20,189 nt of DNA from Candidatus Poseidoniaceae archaeon (GCA_022424925.1 JAKMGM010000128.1:1-20189); one strand, 5' to 3'. Positions 7,473 through 16,080 are shown, counted from the stretch's first letter. Numbers and translations are program-made. Notes: generated by a model not told the origin, from the letters alone.

Positions 7473-10400
7473 TCAATCAAAACGTTCGTCACCTGTTTCC
7501 ATATCGGCAACTGAAGTCACTGCAGTGAGAGGTGGTAACGGTGGAGGGGTTGTCTCCTCTTGGTAATCTTTCAACGTCTCCATGTCGCCGTGAATGCCTT
7601 TGCTGTGGAATCCTGATAGGTCTGCGAACTCTGATGGGCTGATACCTACTTTGCTTGTGGTATGCGCTTTTGCTGCATCTTTGTACCTTCGTTTTTTCGC
7701 CTTTCGTCGCCTTCTTTGTTTTATTGCCAGGAAGAGAAGAATGACAACAATCCCCAAATACTTCCACAATTGGAGGAAGAAGAACAACCATGTCACCTTA
7801 ATTTTGAACGTGATGTCATCTTCAAACTCTCCATATGGGACGAGGTATGTGACTTCTTGTCGCCCGTCTACTTCCTTCAAATCAATCAATCCTGCCGAAG
7901 AGTTGAGATAGGAAAATTCCAACCCTCTTGGCAAGACGACGGTGAGAGGCCCGGACCAATACAAGCCAAATTCTTCCATTAAAGAGGTGTTAAGACTGAG
8001 CGGGACGGTCACTCTTTCGGGAGGAACATTCACACCTGAAAGCGAAAAAATCGAGAAGACACCCGATGTCAAAGTGTGGCTTAATGAATGGACCATAAGG
8101 TTCATTGGACGCAAGAAGAGATTGTGAACTGCATTCGCAGTCAGTGAAAATTCTGCGGAATCGAAATTTCCAGTCCACATCTCGCCAATGTTGCCATCGA
8201 CTTCGAGCTTAAATCGAACTTTTGGAATCTTCATGCCAAGCGTTATTCCCTCATTATCGGACACAACAAAATCTGGAGACCCTATACCATCGATACTCAA
8301 CTGTATCTCAAACGCATCCAAATCGATATTTTTTATCTTGGTATCTTCAAGTTCGATATAATAGGCGATGGATTGACGGATAAAATCGCTCACAACTTCA
8401 CCAAACCGTTCCACAAATGCGGCGATACCTTCACTTGTGAACAGGAAAGTAATGCTCTGGTTGCATACCGGCATGTTCAGTTTCATATCAGCGGTACAGT
8501 AGTCTGAAAAATTCAGTGTTCGAGAAGTTTTAGAGTCATCCATGCGCCCGGCTACGTCAAGACCCAAGCGAATCAAATCCGAAGGAATGACTTCCATTGA
8601 AACACTGTGGTCACCTTCTGAAGGAAGGTATTCTTGAGGAATTGAAATTCTGTGCATCGATGCGGATGAATCCAGAGCGAATTCAAGCGACACTGAACGG
8701 TCCCACTCGTTGAAATCAAATTCCAAGACGTCCATTTTTCCATAATTCGCAACACATGTTGACTGGTCTGTCGAACAGACTTCGACGCCATCTCTGTTGT
8801 TGATGGCGTTGCGCCAATCATACTGGTCTATGCCGGAAAAGGATAAGTTGGTTTTGTCGTCATCGTTCAGTGAATCTTCCAAGACGATTCGGTCCGAGCC
8901 GTCAGCTGTTTGAATCCATGATGGTAAAATAATCTCAAGAGAGAGTTCCGAAGGCGGGAGGTTGTCTGGAACAATCCCTGAGAGGAAGCCACCTGGAAGC
9001 GCAGTTTCAATTTCAATTCCTGCATTCATGATTCGGCGGAAATCTTCGGTTGTCAATGTTGCAAGAACCTCTTCAGCAGATTCCAATTCAATGTTTTCCG
9101 TCAATATGTCAAGAAGCCTCATGGAAAAGGGCTGGCTGGTCGTACGAAGGTAGACGGGGTGTGAATATGACATGGCTTCAGAGCCTTGAACACAATAGTA
9201 GAGAGGTTTGTTCGGCGGGACAATTTCAGTACATCCGCTCGAGTGAGTGAAATTAAGACCGCCTGCTGGACCATCGATGACATCACCGGTTCGTGAATCT
9301 GAAACCCAGGTCATCGGATTCATTTGAATCGTTTCGATTCCCGCTACCGTTGATGAGATTCCTTCCGCTATGGCACTTACTGGGAATTGTGTGGTGACGT
9401 TCGAAAGGTCAACGATATCATTGTGATACGCCAGTCGAATGCCGTCTGATGTCACCTGAGTCATGGTTGCTCGGTCGGCAACGCTCATCATCGAAATGCC
9501 CCAATCGTTCATCGTTGTTTCATCCAAGTAATACAAAGCAGCAACGAAATCAAGCGTCGCAGCTGATTCATCACGTAGGTCGAGTCGAATCTGAAGGTCC
9601 AATGCCTTTTCATCGGTTGGAATAACGACGGTCGTGGTGTCAGTTCTGTTGCGGTGCATCATTTCGACTTCGATTGGTAACGAGATCTCGACATCGTCGA
9701 CACCTGCATTTCGATGGTCTATTTCCCATTCGCCAGCAAAATAGGCAGGTGGCCCCGTGCGTGCAGCTCGAGTGCCGTTTGCATCCACGCTTTTGATGGT
9801 CGCATACTCTGGAGGGTTAAACGAATACGAGGCTTTGTGCCCCGGTAATCCAACCAAGTCAAACATTGTTGTAACTTCAGTTCCCATCACCAAGAGGCCT
9901 TGATAGGCGCGCTCAAGTTCCAGGTCAGGGTTCGGAATGAGATTAAACGAATCTGGCGAAATGGTAATCTGGATTGTACTTTGAATGCAAATAGGCGGTT
10001 CGAAAGCATTGTTTGTAGAGGCACCCTCGTCCGATGCATCGCTCAATTCATCGGTCGAACAGGCGGTTGTCACACCGCCGTTGGTGTAGGAATCGGTGTA
10101 GGAGGTCAAGGGGTCGCTCGCTGAACCAAAGCCTGATTCAACTGAATCTTTGATTGATTTATCTATTTCTGACAGGAGCAGGTCCTGAACTCGAACGTTT
10201 GCCGTTATCACACGGTCAAATTGGTCGCGAATGAGGTCGGCAGGAGCCCCGTCGTCCTCACCGATTCCATCGTTGGCCAATGCCATTTCGATTCCAGGAA
10301 TTCCATCAAGACCCAATGCAGAGCGGTTGAACTCTCGAATGGCCCACTGCAAATCAAGGGTTATCGTAGAAGTATCTTGCAGCGTAAAATCGTACGCACC

Positions 10401-10586
10401 TTCGATCCAGTCAAGACGGAACGGGGTTAAATCTTCATTCTCGTCGTACTCGTCACACGCAGATTGGCATGAACTCATGTTGGTAGCCGAAGCAAGCGGG
10501 GCATAGAGATGCAACGTCATGACCAAAACAAGGAAGACGGAAACCGAAGGACGGCGTCGAGACGGTCGACCGCTTGCGTGCGTCAT
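7473..10586 (-). CDS. Large single-pass surface protein of unknown function
   Basis: About 1037 aa; I do not recognise a family. From ATG 10586 there is a basic n-region (RPSRRR), a hydrophobic core (VFLVLVMTLHLYAPL) and an ALASA-type cleavage site, so it is exported. The ectodomain (~35-930) is acidic, rich in Asp/Ser/Thr and beta-strand-like segments, with many N-x-S/T sites and a few Cys pairs (for example SCQSAC near the mature N-terminus). One helix (~932-954, LQLWKYLGIVVILLFLAI) is followed by a strong stop-transfer block (QRRRRKAKKRRYK). The remaining tail of about 80 residues contains PPPLPPL. The topology is therefore outside N-terminus, inside C-terminus. AAGGAA sits 5 nt before ATG 10586, favouring it over ATGs at 10607 and 10658. 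A role as receptor, envelope scaffold or protein-processing factor is conjecture. Confidence 0.85.
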   Translation of the reverse strand: MTHASGRPSRRRPSVSVFLVLVMTLHLYAPLASATNMSSCQSACDEYDENEDLTPFRLDWIEGAYDFTLQDTSTITLDLQWAIREFNRSALGLDGIPGIEMALANDGIGEDDGAPADLIRDQFDRVITANVRVQDLLLSEIDKSIKDSVESGFGSASDPLTSYTDSYTNGGVTTACSTDELSDASDEGASTNNAFEPPICIQSTIQITISPDSFNLIPNPDLELERAYQGLLVMGTEVTTMFDLVGLPGHKASYSFNPPEYATIKSVDANGTRAARTGPPAYFAGEWEIDHRNAGVDDVEISLPIEVEMMHRNRTDTTTVVIPTDEKALDLQIRLDLRDESAATLDFVAALYYLDETTMNDWGISMMSVADRATMTQVTSDGIRLAYHNDIVDLSNVTTQFPVSAIAEGISSTVAGIETIQMNPMTWVSDSRTGDVIDGPAGGLNFTHSSGCTEIVPPNKPLYYCVQGSEAMSYSHPVYLRTTSQPFSMRLLDILTENIELESAEEVLATLTTEDFRRIMNAGIEIETALPGGFLSGIVPDNLPPSELSLEIILPSWIQTADGSDRIVLEDSLNDDDKTNLSFSGIDQYDWRNAINNRDGVEVCSTDQSTCVANYGKMDVLEFDFNEWDRSVSLEFALDSSASMHRISIPQEYLPSEGDHSVSMEVIPSDLIRLGLDVAGRMDDSKTSRTLNFSDYCTADMKLNMPVCNQSITFLFTSEGIAAFVERFGEVVSDFIRQSIAYYIELEDTKIKNIDLDAFEIQLSIDGIGSPDFVVSDNEGITLGMKIPKVRFKLEVDGNIGEMWTGNFDSAEFSLTANAVHNLFLRPMNLMVHSLSHTLTSGVFSIFSLSGVNVPPERVTVPLSLNTSLMEEFGLYWSGPLTVVLPRGLEFSYLNSSAGLIDLKEVDGRQEVTYLVPYGEFEDDITFKIKVTWLFFFLQLWKYLGIVVILLFLAIKQRRRRKAKKRRYKDAAKAHTTSKVGISPSEFADLSGFHSKGIHGDMETLKDYQEETTPPPLPPLTAVTSVADMETGDERFD

Positions 10587-10637
10587 GGAACTTCCTTGAC
10601 ACGCCATGTTCAAAGTCGTTCCTCTCCTCGGGTTCTC

Positions 10638-11822
10638 ATGGCAGGTTCGTTTACTCAACCTGTTGATGCTAATGCAGTTCTCTGTGCGTTAGAGAACGGA
10701 GAGGTCTTGCACCTGTTTCTCGACGAGCATACACTGCTCGATTCAAGGTTCCGACCGATGAGAGAGGCAACGCAATTGGCTCTGCCGCTCAAGGGACCAC
10801 TGAATGACGATATAGCAGCGCTGTTCTCTGCGCTTCCTTTCAGCACAGAACTCGCTACAAGGCATTTCGAATCATCAGAACCGTCAAACAACCCGCACGC
10901 ACAGCTTCATCGAACCATCAAGACATGGCTGGATACGAACGCTGACGATGAAGAGAAGACAGCGCTTCTCACACAACTTCCGCGCAAATGGGAGCGTCTT
11001 GGAGACGCTATGGTCTTGCCCGAGCAAGCCTTCCAAACACCACAATGGACGCACTTACTCTCGAGATGTTCTCAGCAGCAAATCGAAATGCTTTGGCAAA
11101 GCGTCGCTCAAGCACTCTCTGCCAATCGGCTTGGACGCCAGCATGCTGTTGCCAGCGACATGTTTCGCACTTCGCAAACTGAACTTCTGTACGGTGATAA
11201 TGGCTGGGTTGAATTCCTCGACCACGGCGTTCGTTTCGGGTTTGATTTCACACGCGTCATGTTTTCATCAGGTAACAACACCGAGCGGAGGCGTATTGGG
11301 GCCATCTCGATGAAGGGTGAGGTTGTTGTGGATGCATTCGCTGGAATTGGCTACTACACATTGCATATGGCAAAACGGAGTCAAGCCGAACACATTCATG
11401 CCTTTGAGATGAATCCTGATGCCATTGAAGGTTTACAATGGGGTATTCGAGCAAATGATGTAGAGCAGCGCGTTACCGTTCATTCCGGCGACAACCAACG
11501 TAATCTTCCCCTGCTTTACGGAAAAGCTGATCGATGTCACCTCGGTTTGTTACCTTCTTCAGAAGCGGTCTGGGAACACGCTGTCCGGTGCCTAAAGGCG
11601 CATGGAGGGTGGTTGCACATACACATGAATGTACGTGAAAATGAGATCGACACATGGCAAGCATCGACCGTTGACACACTCAAACACATAGCCGCCGAAC
11701 ATGGCAGAACATGGAACATCAGTTCAACCCATCTGGAAAGAGTGAAGTGGTATTCTCCAAGGGTTCGCCACGTCGTTCTCGATGTTCATTTCGAAGACAT
11801 TCACGGCATGAACGATGTTTAA
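10638..11822 (+). CDS. taw2: TYW2/Taw2-like tRNA wyosine aminocarboxypropyltransferase
   Basis: A 394-aa protein of the TRM5/TYW2 class. The Rossmann SAM-binding core starts with VVVDAFAGIGYYTL (229-241) and continues with the acidic ribose-binding strand HAFEMNP. TRM5 methyltransferases carry an N-[LF]-P-P-like motif, whereas this protein has HLGLLPSSEAVWEHA (301-315), matching the LGLIPSSE signature of TYW2. The preceding RVMFSSGNNTERRRI also fits. TYW2/Taw2 transfers the 3-amino-3-carboxypropyl group of SAM to C7 of 4-demethylwyosine at position 37 of tRNA-Phe, in the cytoplasm. The start at ATG 10638 avoids a 43-residue basic extension overlapping the divergent surface gene. Its TAA shares TTAA with the stop of the convergent cyclophilin gene. 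A TRM5-type m1G37 role is the main alternative but is less favoured by the motif. Confidence 0.86.
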   Translation: MAGSFTQPVDANAVLCALENGEVLHLFLDEHTLLDSRFRPMREATQLALPLKGPLNDDIAALFSALPFSTELATRHFESSEPSNNPHAQLHRTIKTWLDTNADDEEKTALLTQLPRKWERLGDAMVLPEQAFQTPQWTHLLSRCSQQQIEMLWQSVAQALSANRLGRQHAVASDMFRTSQTELLYGDNGWVEFLDHGVRFGFDFTRVMFSSGNNTERRRIGAISMKGEVVVDAFAGIGYYTLHMAKRSQAEHIHAFEMNPDAIEGLQWGIRANDVEQRVTVHSGDNQRNLPLLYGKADRCHLGLLPSSEAVWEHAVRCLKAHGGWLHIHMNVRENEIDTWQASTVDTLKHIAAEHGRTWNISSTHLERVKWYSPRVRHVVLDVHFEDIHGMNDV

Positions 11823-12811
11823 TCGTCAACCAAAACGGCATCCAAACTTAGATTTGAATCGCTCGGCTCGAGTTGAAGAGGCTGTTCTGTTCGAGCAATG
11901 AACAAACCAATGACGACGAGCAACAGCACGGTTCCAAAGGAGAACGAAGCAATTGTGGATGAAGACCCAAGAAGTGAGGCGAAAAAGCCGCTCTCTTCGC
12001 TTGTTTCTTGACCTATTCCCCGTAGAGAACCATCGGGGTCAGACACACCAATCAAGTCGATAGTAATGATGAGCACTTCGTTGATTGGTCGGCCAGCGGA
12101 AGACGCTGGGTTTTGGATGTCTTCTTCCCCTGTTGGGTCGTCAGATGTCGGAACAGTTGCAATAGCGCGTACATGCGACATGCCGTCTCGAACGATACCG
12201 AATGTTGCATACCCACCATCGTCGCGGTTCTCGGGGTCCAATCCATGTGCCTCCGTTTCAGCGATGTACCACTGCGAGTCTGCGGAGTCTTCTTCTTGGC
12301 TTCGAGCCATCCCAATCGCGCCGTCAACATGCGACAGGTTCTCATCATGCTCCAATGGAATCGTTGTGCCCGTACCTCCGCTTCCGCATTCGACACTTGT
12401 AAGAGGATAGACGGCGAGTTTTTTGCAGGTAGGATCGCCGGCTTGCGTGACAAAATCATCGATGACTCGATGGAAAAATATTCCGTTGTAGATACCTGAT
12501 TCGATATTTTTGACCATGTTTGCTGTTGTGATTGGCGCCCACTGCTCAAACAGTTCAAGCGTGATGGCACCATTGATACGACTTGAGCCTAACGAAGGAA
12601 CGTAGGACACTTTAATCTGGAAGATTGCATTGCCTTGGTAGGTTTCATTCATCGGCGTATCTTCTTCAACCGGACCATCCGTCCACAACGATGGGTCGAT
12701 ACCGATAGAGCGCCATGCGGGTTGGTCTTCATTGGCGCTTGCAAGCCCTATGCCCCCAGTGCTCATCAGCACCAAGTTGAGAACGAGGAGTACCGCAAAC
12801 CGTCCCTTCAT
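11819..12811 (-). CDS. Membrane-anchored divergent cyclophilin-type peptidyl-prolyl isomerase
   Basis: From ATG 12811 the protein is 330 aa. It has a signal peptide (FAVLLVLNLVLMSTGG, ~5-20, then ASA), a cyclophilin domain (~60-255), and one C-terminal helix (~285-306, ASFSFGTVLLLVVIGLFIA) with a short cytoplasmic tail. FFHRVIDDFVTQAGDP keeps the catalytic Arg (R115) with F120 and Q123. The later part is altered: SQWYIAE replaces SQFFI, and the region equivalent to W121/H126 reads DDGGYATFG, without Trp or His, as in several bacterial isomerases. It may be less active or have a different substrate range than the lipoprotein cyclophilin at 4955-5641. Insertions with Cys129 and Cys142 resemble loop decorations. 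GGAGGTG just upstream supports the start; the 99-residue upstream extension is rejected as it lacks a signal peptide at its own N-terminus. Confidence 0.88.
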   Translation of the reverse strand: MKGRFAVLLVLNLVLMSTGGIGLASANEDQPAWRSIGIDPSLWTDGPVEEDTPMNETYQGNAIFQIKVSYVPSLGSSRINGAITLELFEQWAPITTANMVKNIESGIYNGIFFHRVIDDFVTQAGDPTCKKLAVYPLTSVECGSGGTGTTIPLEHDENLSHVDGAIGMARSQEEDSADSQWYIAETEAHGLDPENRDDGGYATFGIVRDGMSHVRAIATVPTSDDPTGEEDIQNPASSAGRPINEVLIITIDLIGVSDPDGSLRGIGQETSEESGFFASLLGSSSTIASFSFGTVLLLVVIGLFIARTEQPLQLEPSDSNLSLDAVLVDD

Positions 12812-12812
12812 A

Positions 12813-12819
12813 CACCTCC
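12813..12819 (-). promoter_or_regulatory. Strong Shine-Dalgarno GGAGGTG before the second cyclophilin
   Basis: Read on the minus strand, GGAGGTG lies one base before the ATG at 12811, and its GGAGG core is 3 nt away. The match to the archaeal 16S anti-SD is long, but the spacing is short. It decides the start of this gene. Confidence 0.55.
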
Positions 12820-12901
12820 GAGGACGCACCCCCCCATGAATCGCTCGCATCACCACAATTTCATCGGTATTGTCAAAAGAAAAAGCCACTTGAGTTGTGA
12901 C

Positions 12902-13300
12902 ATGAGCGATTTTAGATTTCTTGGACAAACGATTCCCCGACTCACCCTGCTGGTCGGAGGGGCCTTGGTTTTGGAAGGCATTGGATTTTACTTTGGAACT
13001 GGAATGGCGAGTGCAACCTCGCTTATTCCTGCATTCTTTGGCCTTCCCTTGATTGCTATGAGCATCATGGCAACACGCCAACCGGAGCGCTCGCATTTTT
13101 GGATGCACATCGCAGTCGTGTTCGGACTTTTGACGTTCCTCGGTGGCGGAATGGGTGTGCGAGGTTTAGTGACTGGTGATCTATCGGGTTCAACGGTTGC
13201 ACAACTGCTCATGCTGGTGATTGGAGGAGTCTACACATTCGCCTGCATTCGTTCATTCACCCATGCTCGAAAGGCGAGAGAGGCCGCTGGTGAAGCATGA
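12902..13300 (+). CDS. Small four-helix membrane protein, unknown function
   Basis: A 132-aa hydrophobic protein that I do not recognise. Four likely transmembrane segments are visible: residues ~9-30 (PRLTLLVGGALVLEGIGFYF), ~35-55 (SLIPAFFGLPLIAMSIMA), ~64-84 (MHIAVVFGLLTFLGGGMG) and ~95-113 (AQLLMLVIGGVYTFACI). A basic, Ala/Arg-rich C-terminal tail (THARKAREAAGEA) should be cytoplasmic. The start is placed at ATG 12902, directly before the first helix; the open frame reaches back to 12635, but that part lies antisense to the cyclophilin gene and looks non-coding. It leads a plus-strand run with the CocE-like hydrolase (45 bp later). Nothing in the sequence points to a substrate. Confidence 0.75.
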   Translation: MSDFRFLGQTIPRLTLLVGGALVLEGIGFYFGTGMASATSLIPAFFGLPLIAMSIMATRQPERSHFWMHIAVVFGLLTFLGGGMGVRGLVTGDLSGSTVAQLLMLVIGGVYTFACIRSFTHARKAREAAGEA

Positions 13301-13345
13301 GCGTCTAAGCGTCATGCTCTTGATGGTTAATCCACTGGACATACC

Positions 13346-15277
13346 ATGGCAGAGGTGTCTAAGAGCGAAGGCGAAACGGTTCTTGAGGCCGTTTTGAGCG
13401 ATGCCGATGAACCCTTCAGCTCCGAGTTCGAGAAGAACGAATCAAATCGTGGTCGACGCCAATTGAATTTTTCAGCAGTCTCCACGGTTGCAATCTCGAT
13501 TGTGTTTTTGCTGCTTGCCATGACCTTTGGCGAATCGATGATAAAATCGAACACCACGGCTGATTACGGCGCAGAATGGTGGGAAACGCCGCTGCAACTA
13601 CGCCACACCATGGAACTACCAATGGACACACTTCGAGCCCAACTTCCAGTGAACGGTACATACGAAGCCCTGCCTTATACCGAGCATTTCATCGAGGTGG
13701 AACTACCTGCAAGTGAGCAAGATGTGGGTTTCCCTGGCCCAGCGCTGATGCACATTGCCCTGTGGTTACCGAATGTACCCGAAGGCGAAACTGTGCCTGT
13801 CATCATGACCATTCACCCGTACTATGATTTCGGCGGGGAAGGTATGCCTGGCGTTGGTGACGATTCCTCACCAAATACCGTTCCTGATGGGGGGGTAGGG
13901 AAATGGGTGTACGATACTTTCTTGCCCCACGGCTATGCTTTTGCTCAGGCATCCACATTCGGCACCGGCCAGTCGACCCATTGCCAAGATGTCAAAGGCC
14001 TCGGCGAACAAACCGGAATCCAAGCCGCTACCGACTGGCTCGGCCAACAAAACTGGTCGAATGGCAATGTCGGCCTCATGGGGAAGTCCTATGCAGGAAC
14101 GACCAACTGGGAGGCTGCGCAAAATCCGTCAGAACACCTCAAGACCATCGTGCCCATTTCTGGCTCGATCGGTGTTCAGGAAATGTTCTATCGCAACGGT
14201 TCCTCAGAGGCTCGAGCGTTGGGCTACGACGCCGCATACCAAGCTGCTACCACCGACTTAACCACCGACGATGTCAGGATGTGCAGTGATGACTTGGTTG
14301 GACCGCTTAACCCGTGGAGTACGTGGGGCTGGGCTGAATTTGGTGGTGCCGATTGGTCCGATTATTGGGACGAACGACGGCACCTGCCCGATGTTCTTGA
14401 AAACTACAAGGGAAGCGTCTACATCGTTTGGGGTCTGCAGGATTGGAACGTCGACCCCTATCACGCATTCCCGACCTACCAATTGCTCCGTGATGCTGGA
14501 ATCAACACCCGAGCAATTGCAGGGCAATGGGCACACAATTACCCAGACCAACCCGACCGACACAATGAATTGTCATCCGGGTATGGTTCCGAGGCTTATC
14601 CAAACATGACACGTATGGATTGGGCAGTTGAATTGTTCGGATGGTTCAATTATTATCTCAAGGACATCGGTGAAGAACCTGCTCCAATGGTTCAGATTCA
14701 AACCAACGACGGCCATTGGCACGTTGAAGAAACATGGCCGCCAGAAGATGCAATGATGCTTCTACATGACCTTTCAAACGACTGGAGTGGAGCAACCGGA
14801 ACGGTCAATGGCGTTGGCTCATCGGTGACGATGACCAGTCCGGTTTTTGACAATGAAACGCATATTTCCGGCCTCCCAACACTCCACTTGGATGTGACGA
14901 CGCAAGTATGCAATGGGGGTCAAATTTTCGCAACGATGTTCGATGACGCATCGAACTTGCGGTTAGGCCATGCCACTATGGACATTCGATACAGAGACGG
15001 AGGTTACGAAGCCAAAGCAACTGCTCCGGGGAGCAGTTATACAATGTTGATGGAATTCAATCCGCTGGACATTATTGTGCCTGCTGGGCATGCTCTGCGA
15101 ATCGAGTTGACCGAGTCAGGCGAGGATTACCTTCCAGGCCCATGTGCCTCAAACCCCGCAGGTGGACTCTCTATCGACGGCGGAACGGTTGGACTTCCAA
15201 TCATCGACCGCCCAATGGATGACGACAGATGGTTCCTGACGCCGCCGTGGTGGGAACAACAGCCAATCCCGTCTTGA
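13346..15277 (+). CDS. Membrane-tethered X-Pro dipeptidyl-peptidase/CocE-type hydrolase (S15-like)
   Basis: A 643-aa alpha/beta hydrolase. An acidic N-terminal cytoplasmic stretch of ~40 residues precedes a single signal-anchor helix (~44-61, AVSTVAISIVFLLLAM), so the enzyme faces outside. The catalytic triad is visible: nucleophile S248 in GKSYAGT (246-252), acid D366 in VWGLQDWNVDP, and H397 in GQWAHNYP. GKSYxGT and GLQDWNV are the forms found in PepX-type peptidases. Residues ~430-640 form a beta-rich C-terminal domain like the PepX C-terminal jelly roll (VDVTTQVC…LRIELTESGEDY). Family members remove X-Pro dipeptides from peptides or cleave esters and amides (cocaine esterase, glutaryl acylase); peptide scavenging outside the cell is a reasonable inference, not proven. 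A G7 run at 13889-13895 is in frame. No Shine-Dalgarno is seen before the ATG. Confidence 0.88.
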   Translation: MAEVSKSEGETVLEAVLSDADEPFSSEFEKNESNRGRRQLNFSAVSTVAISIVFLLLAMTFGESMIKSNTTADYGAEWWETPLQLRHTMELPMDTLRAQLPVNGTYEALPYTEHFIEVELPASEQDVGFPGPALMHIALWLPNVPEGETVPVIMTIHPYYDFGGEGMPGVGDDSSPNTVPDGGVGKWVYDTFLPHGYAFAQASTFGTGQSTHCQDVKGLGEQTGIQAATDWLGQQNWSNGNVGLMGKSYAGTTNWEAAQNPSEHLKTIVPISGSIGVQEMFYRNGSSEARALGYDAAYQAATTDLTTDDVRMCSDDLVGPLNPWSTWGWAEFGGADWSDYWDERRHLPDVLENYKGSVYIVWGLQDWNVDPYHAFPTYQLLRDAGINTRAIAGQWAHNYPDQPDRHNELSSGYGSEAYPNMTRMDWAVELFGWFNYYLKDIGEEPAPMVQIQTNDGHWHVEETWPPEDAMMLLHDLSNDWSGATGTVNGVGSSVTMTSPVFDNETHISGLPTLHLDVTTQVCNGGQIFATMFDDASNLRLGHATMDIRYRDGGYEAKATAPGSSYTMLMEFNPLDIIVPAGHALRIELTESGEDYLPGPCASNPAGGLSIDGGTVGLPIIDRPMDDDRWFLTPPWWEQQPIPS

Positions 15278-15315
15278 AATCAGAATCTTCACTTCTATGT
15301 CGAACCAAGTGAAAA

Positions 15316-15323
15316 TTCTAAAT
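15316..15323 (+). promoter_or_regulatory. Candidate TATA element upstream of the 7-TM gene
   Basis: TTCTAAAT is centred about 26 nt before ATG 15346, inside the 68-bp gap after the hydrolase gene. The distance suits an archaeal promoter, but a start that also carries a GAGGGA site would then have almost no leader, so this element and that site may not both be used. Confidence 0.28.
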
Positions 15324-15334
15324 CATCTCGCACC

Positions 15335-15340
15335 GAGGGA
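15335..15340 (+). promoter_or_regulatory. Ribosome binding site GAGGGA
   Basis: GAGGGA followed by 5 nt (TTGAC) and ATG 15346. The sequence and spacing are identical to those before the second RAM gene and the DUF1499-like gene. It implies a transcript with a leader, perhaps read through from the hydrolase gene. Confidence 0.55.
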
Positions 15341-15345
15341 TTGAC

Positions 15346-16080
15346 ATGGCTACGCCAACCATCGACGAGGCAAGTTCTCTGCTGTTGGATGAACTCGGCG
15401 TCATCGGTCCGTTTCTCGGCCCCCTCATGCTTGCTGTTTCGTTGTTCTTGATGTTTCGAGGCCATGAACGGTTGCAACTTGTTGCAGGAATGACCGGTGC
15501 GGGAATTGGTTTCATCATCACCCCACTGGTCTACACGACAGTTTGGGATTTCGGTTTTGAGATTGACCAACTGTATGTCATGATTTTGCTCATTGTACTG
15601 TGCGGTGTGTTCATGAGTGCTACGATTCAACTAAGCATTCGAATAATGGCTGGGTTTCTCATATACGTCAGCTTTGCAGGCGTGTTTGAATTTTTACAAG
15701 GCAAAGGATTTGAAATCGTTGAGGGTGACCTGATTCAAGGCCTCATGGCCATCATCGCCTTCTTTTCAGTCCGTTGGATTAAAAATATCCTCCCGGTTTT
15801 AGTCTCAGGTTTGCTTGGCTCTTTGGGAACAATGGGTGGAATGTTGCTGCTAACTGGCAACCCTCTCACACTGATGAGTACGCGTAACACATCCACTCTG
15901 CTGATGCTTGCAATTCTGTTTTTGCTGAGTTTTTCGTGGCAGTACAGCCAAATCAAAGCGAAAAAGGAAAAACAAAACCAAGAACCAACACTGCCTCAAA
16001 TGCAACAGGTGCCGGGCAGTGCTGTGAAACCTCGGCGTCGTCGAGGAAATGACCTGCCCGATCTGAGGGACTTTTCTTAA
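15346..16080 (+). CDS. Multi-pass membrane protein (about seven helices), unknown function
   Basis: A 244-aa integral membrane protein. Likely helices lie at residues ~20-37, 43-66, 76-97, 100-117, 128-145, 147-167 and 179-197. They are Gly-rich, with GxxxG-like packing (GAGIGF, GLLGSLGTMGG). The last ~45 residues are polar and basic (KAKKEKQNQ, KPRRRRGND) and predicted cytoplasmic. The helix pattern with a leading MFRGHERLQLVAGMTGAGIGF vaguely recalls TMEM198/DUF4203 proteins, but I cannot confirm this. It follows the hydrolase by 68 bp on the same strand and may be co-transcribed. The start is supported by GAGGGA 5 nt upstream. The stop lies 3 nt from the stop of the convergent acidic protein. 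Confidence 0.75.
   Translation: MATPTIDEASSLLLDELGVIGPFLGPLMLAVSLFLMFRGHERLQLVAGMTGAGIGFIITPLVYTTVWDFGFEIDQLYVMILLIVLCGVFMSATIQLSIRIMAGFLIYVSFAGVFEFLQGKGFEIVEGDLIQGLMAIIAFFSVRWIKNILPVLVSGLLGSLGTMGGMLLLTGNPLTLMSTRNTSTLLMLAILFLLSFSWQYSQIKAKKEKQNQEPTLPQMQQVPGSAVKPRRRRGNDLPDLRDFS

Noticed and set aside
10509..10637. 43-residue N-terminal extension of the TYW2-like protein
   Set aside because: It is Arg/Ser-rich, lies antisense over the signal peptide of the divergent surface protein, and is not needed for the domain.
12829..12835. C7 run upstream of the second cyclophilin
   Set aside because: Too short and solitary to call a regulatory repeat; only worth noting as a sequencing-error risk.
12635..12901. 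89-residue extension of the 4-TM protein
   Set aside because: It lies antisense to the cyclophilin coding region and is Pro/His-rich; the first helix begins just after ATG 12902.
12812..13108. 99-residue N-terminal extension of the second cyclophilin
   Set aside because: It would bury the signal peptide, overlaps the divergent 4-TM gene, and ATG 12811 has its own GGAGGTG.
13889..13895. G7 homopolymer as a possible frameshift or phase-variable tract in the hydrolase gene
   Set aside because: The frame and the conserved domain continue intact on both sides, so there is no sign of a broken gene.
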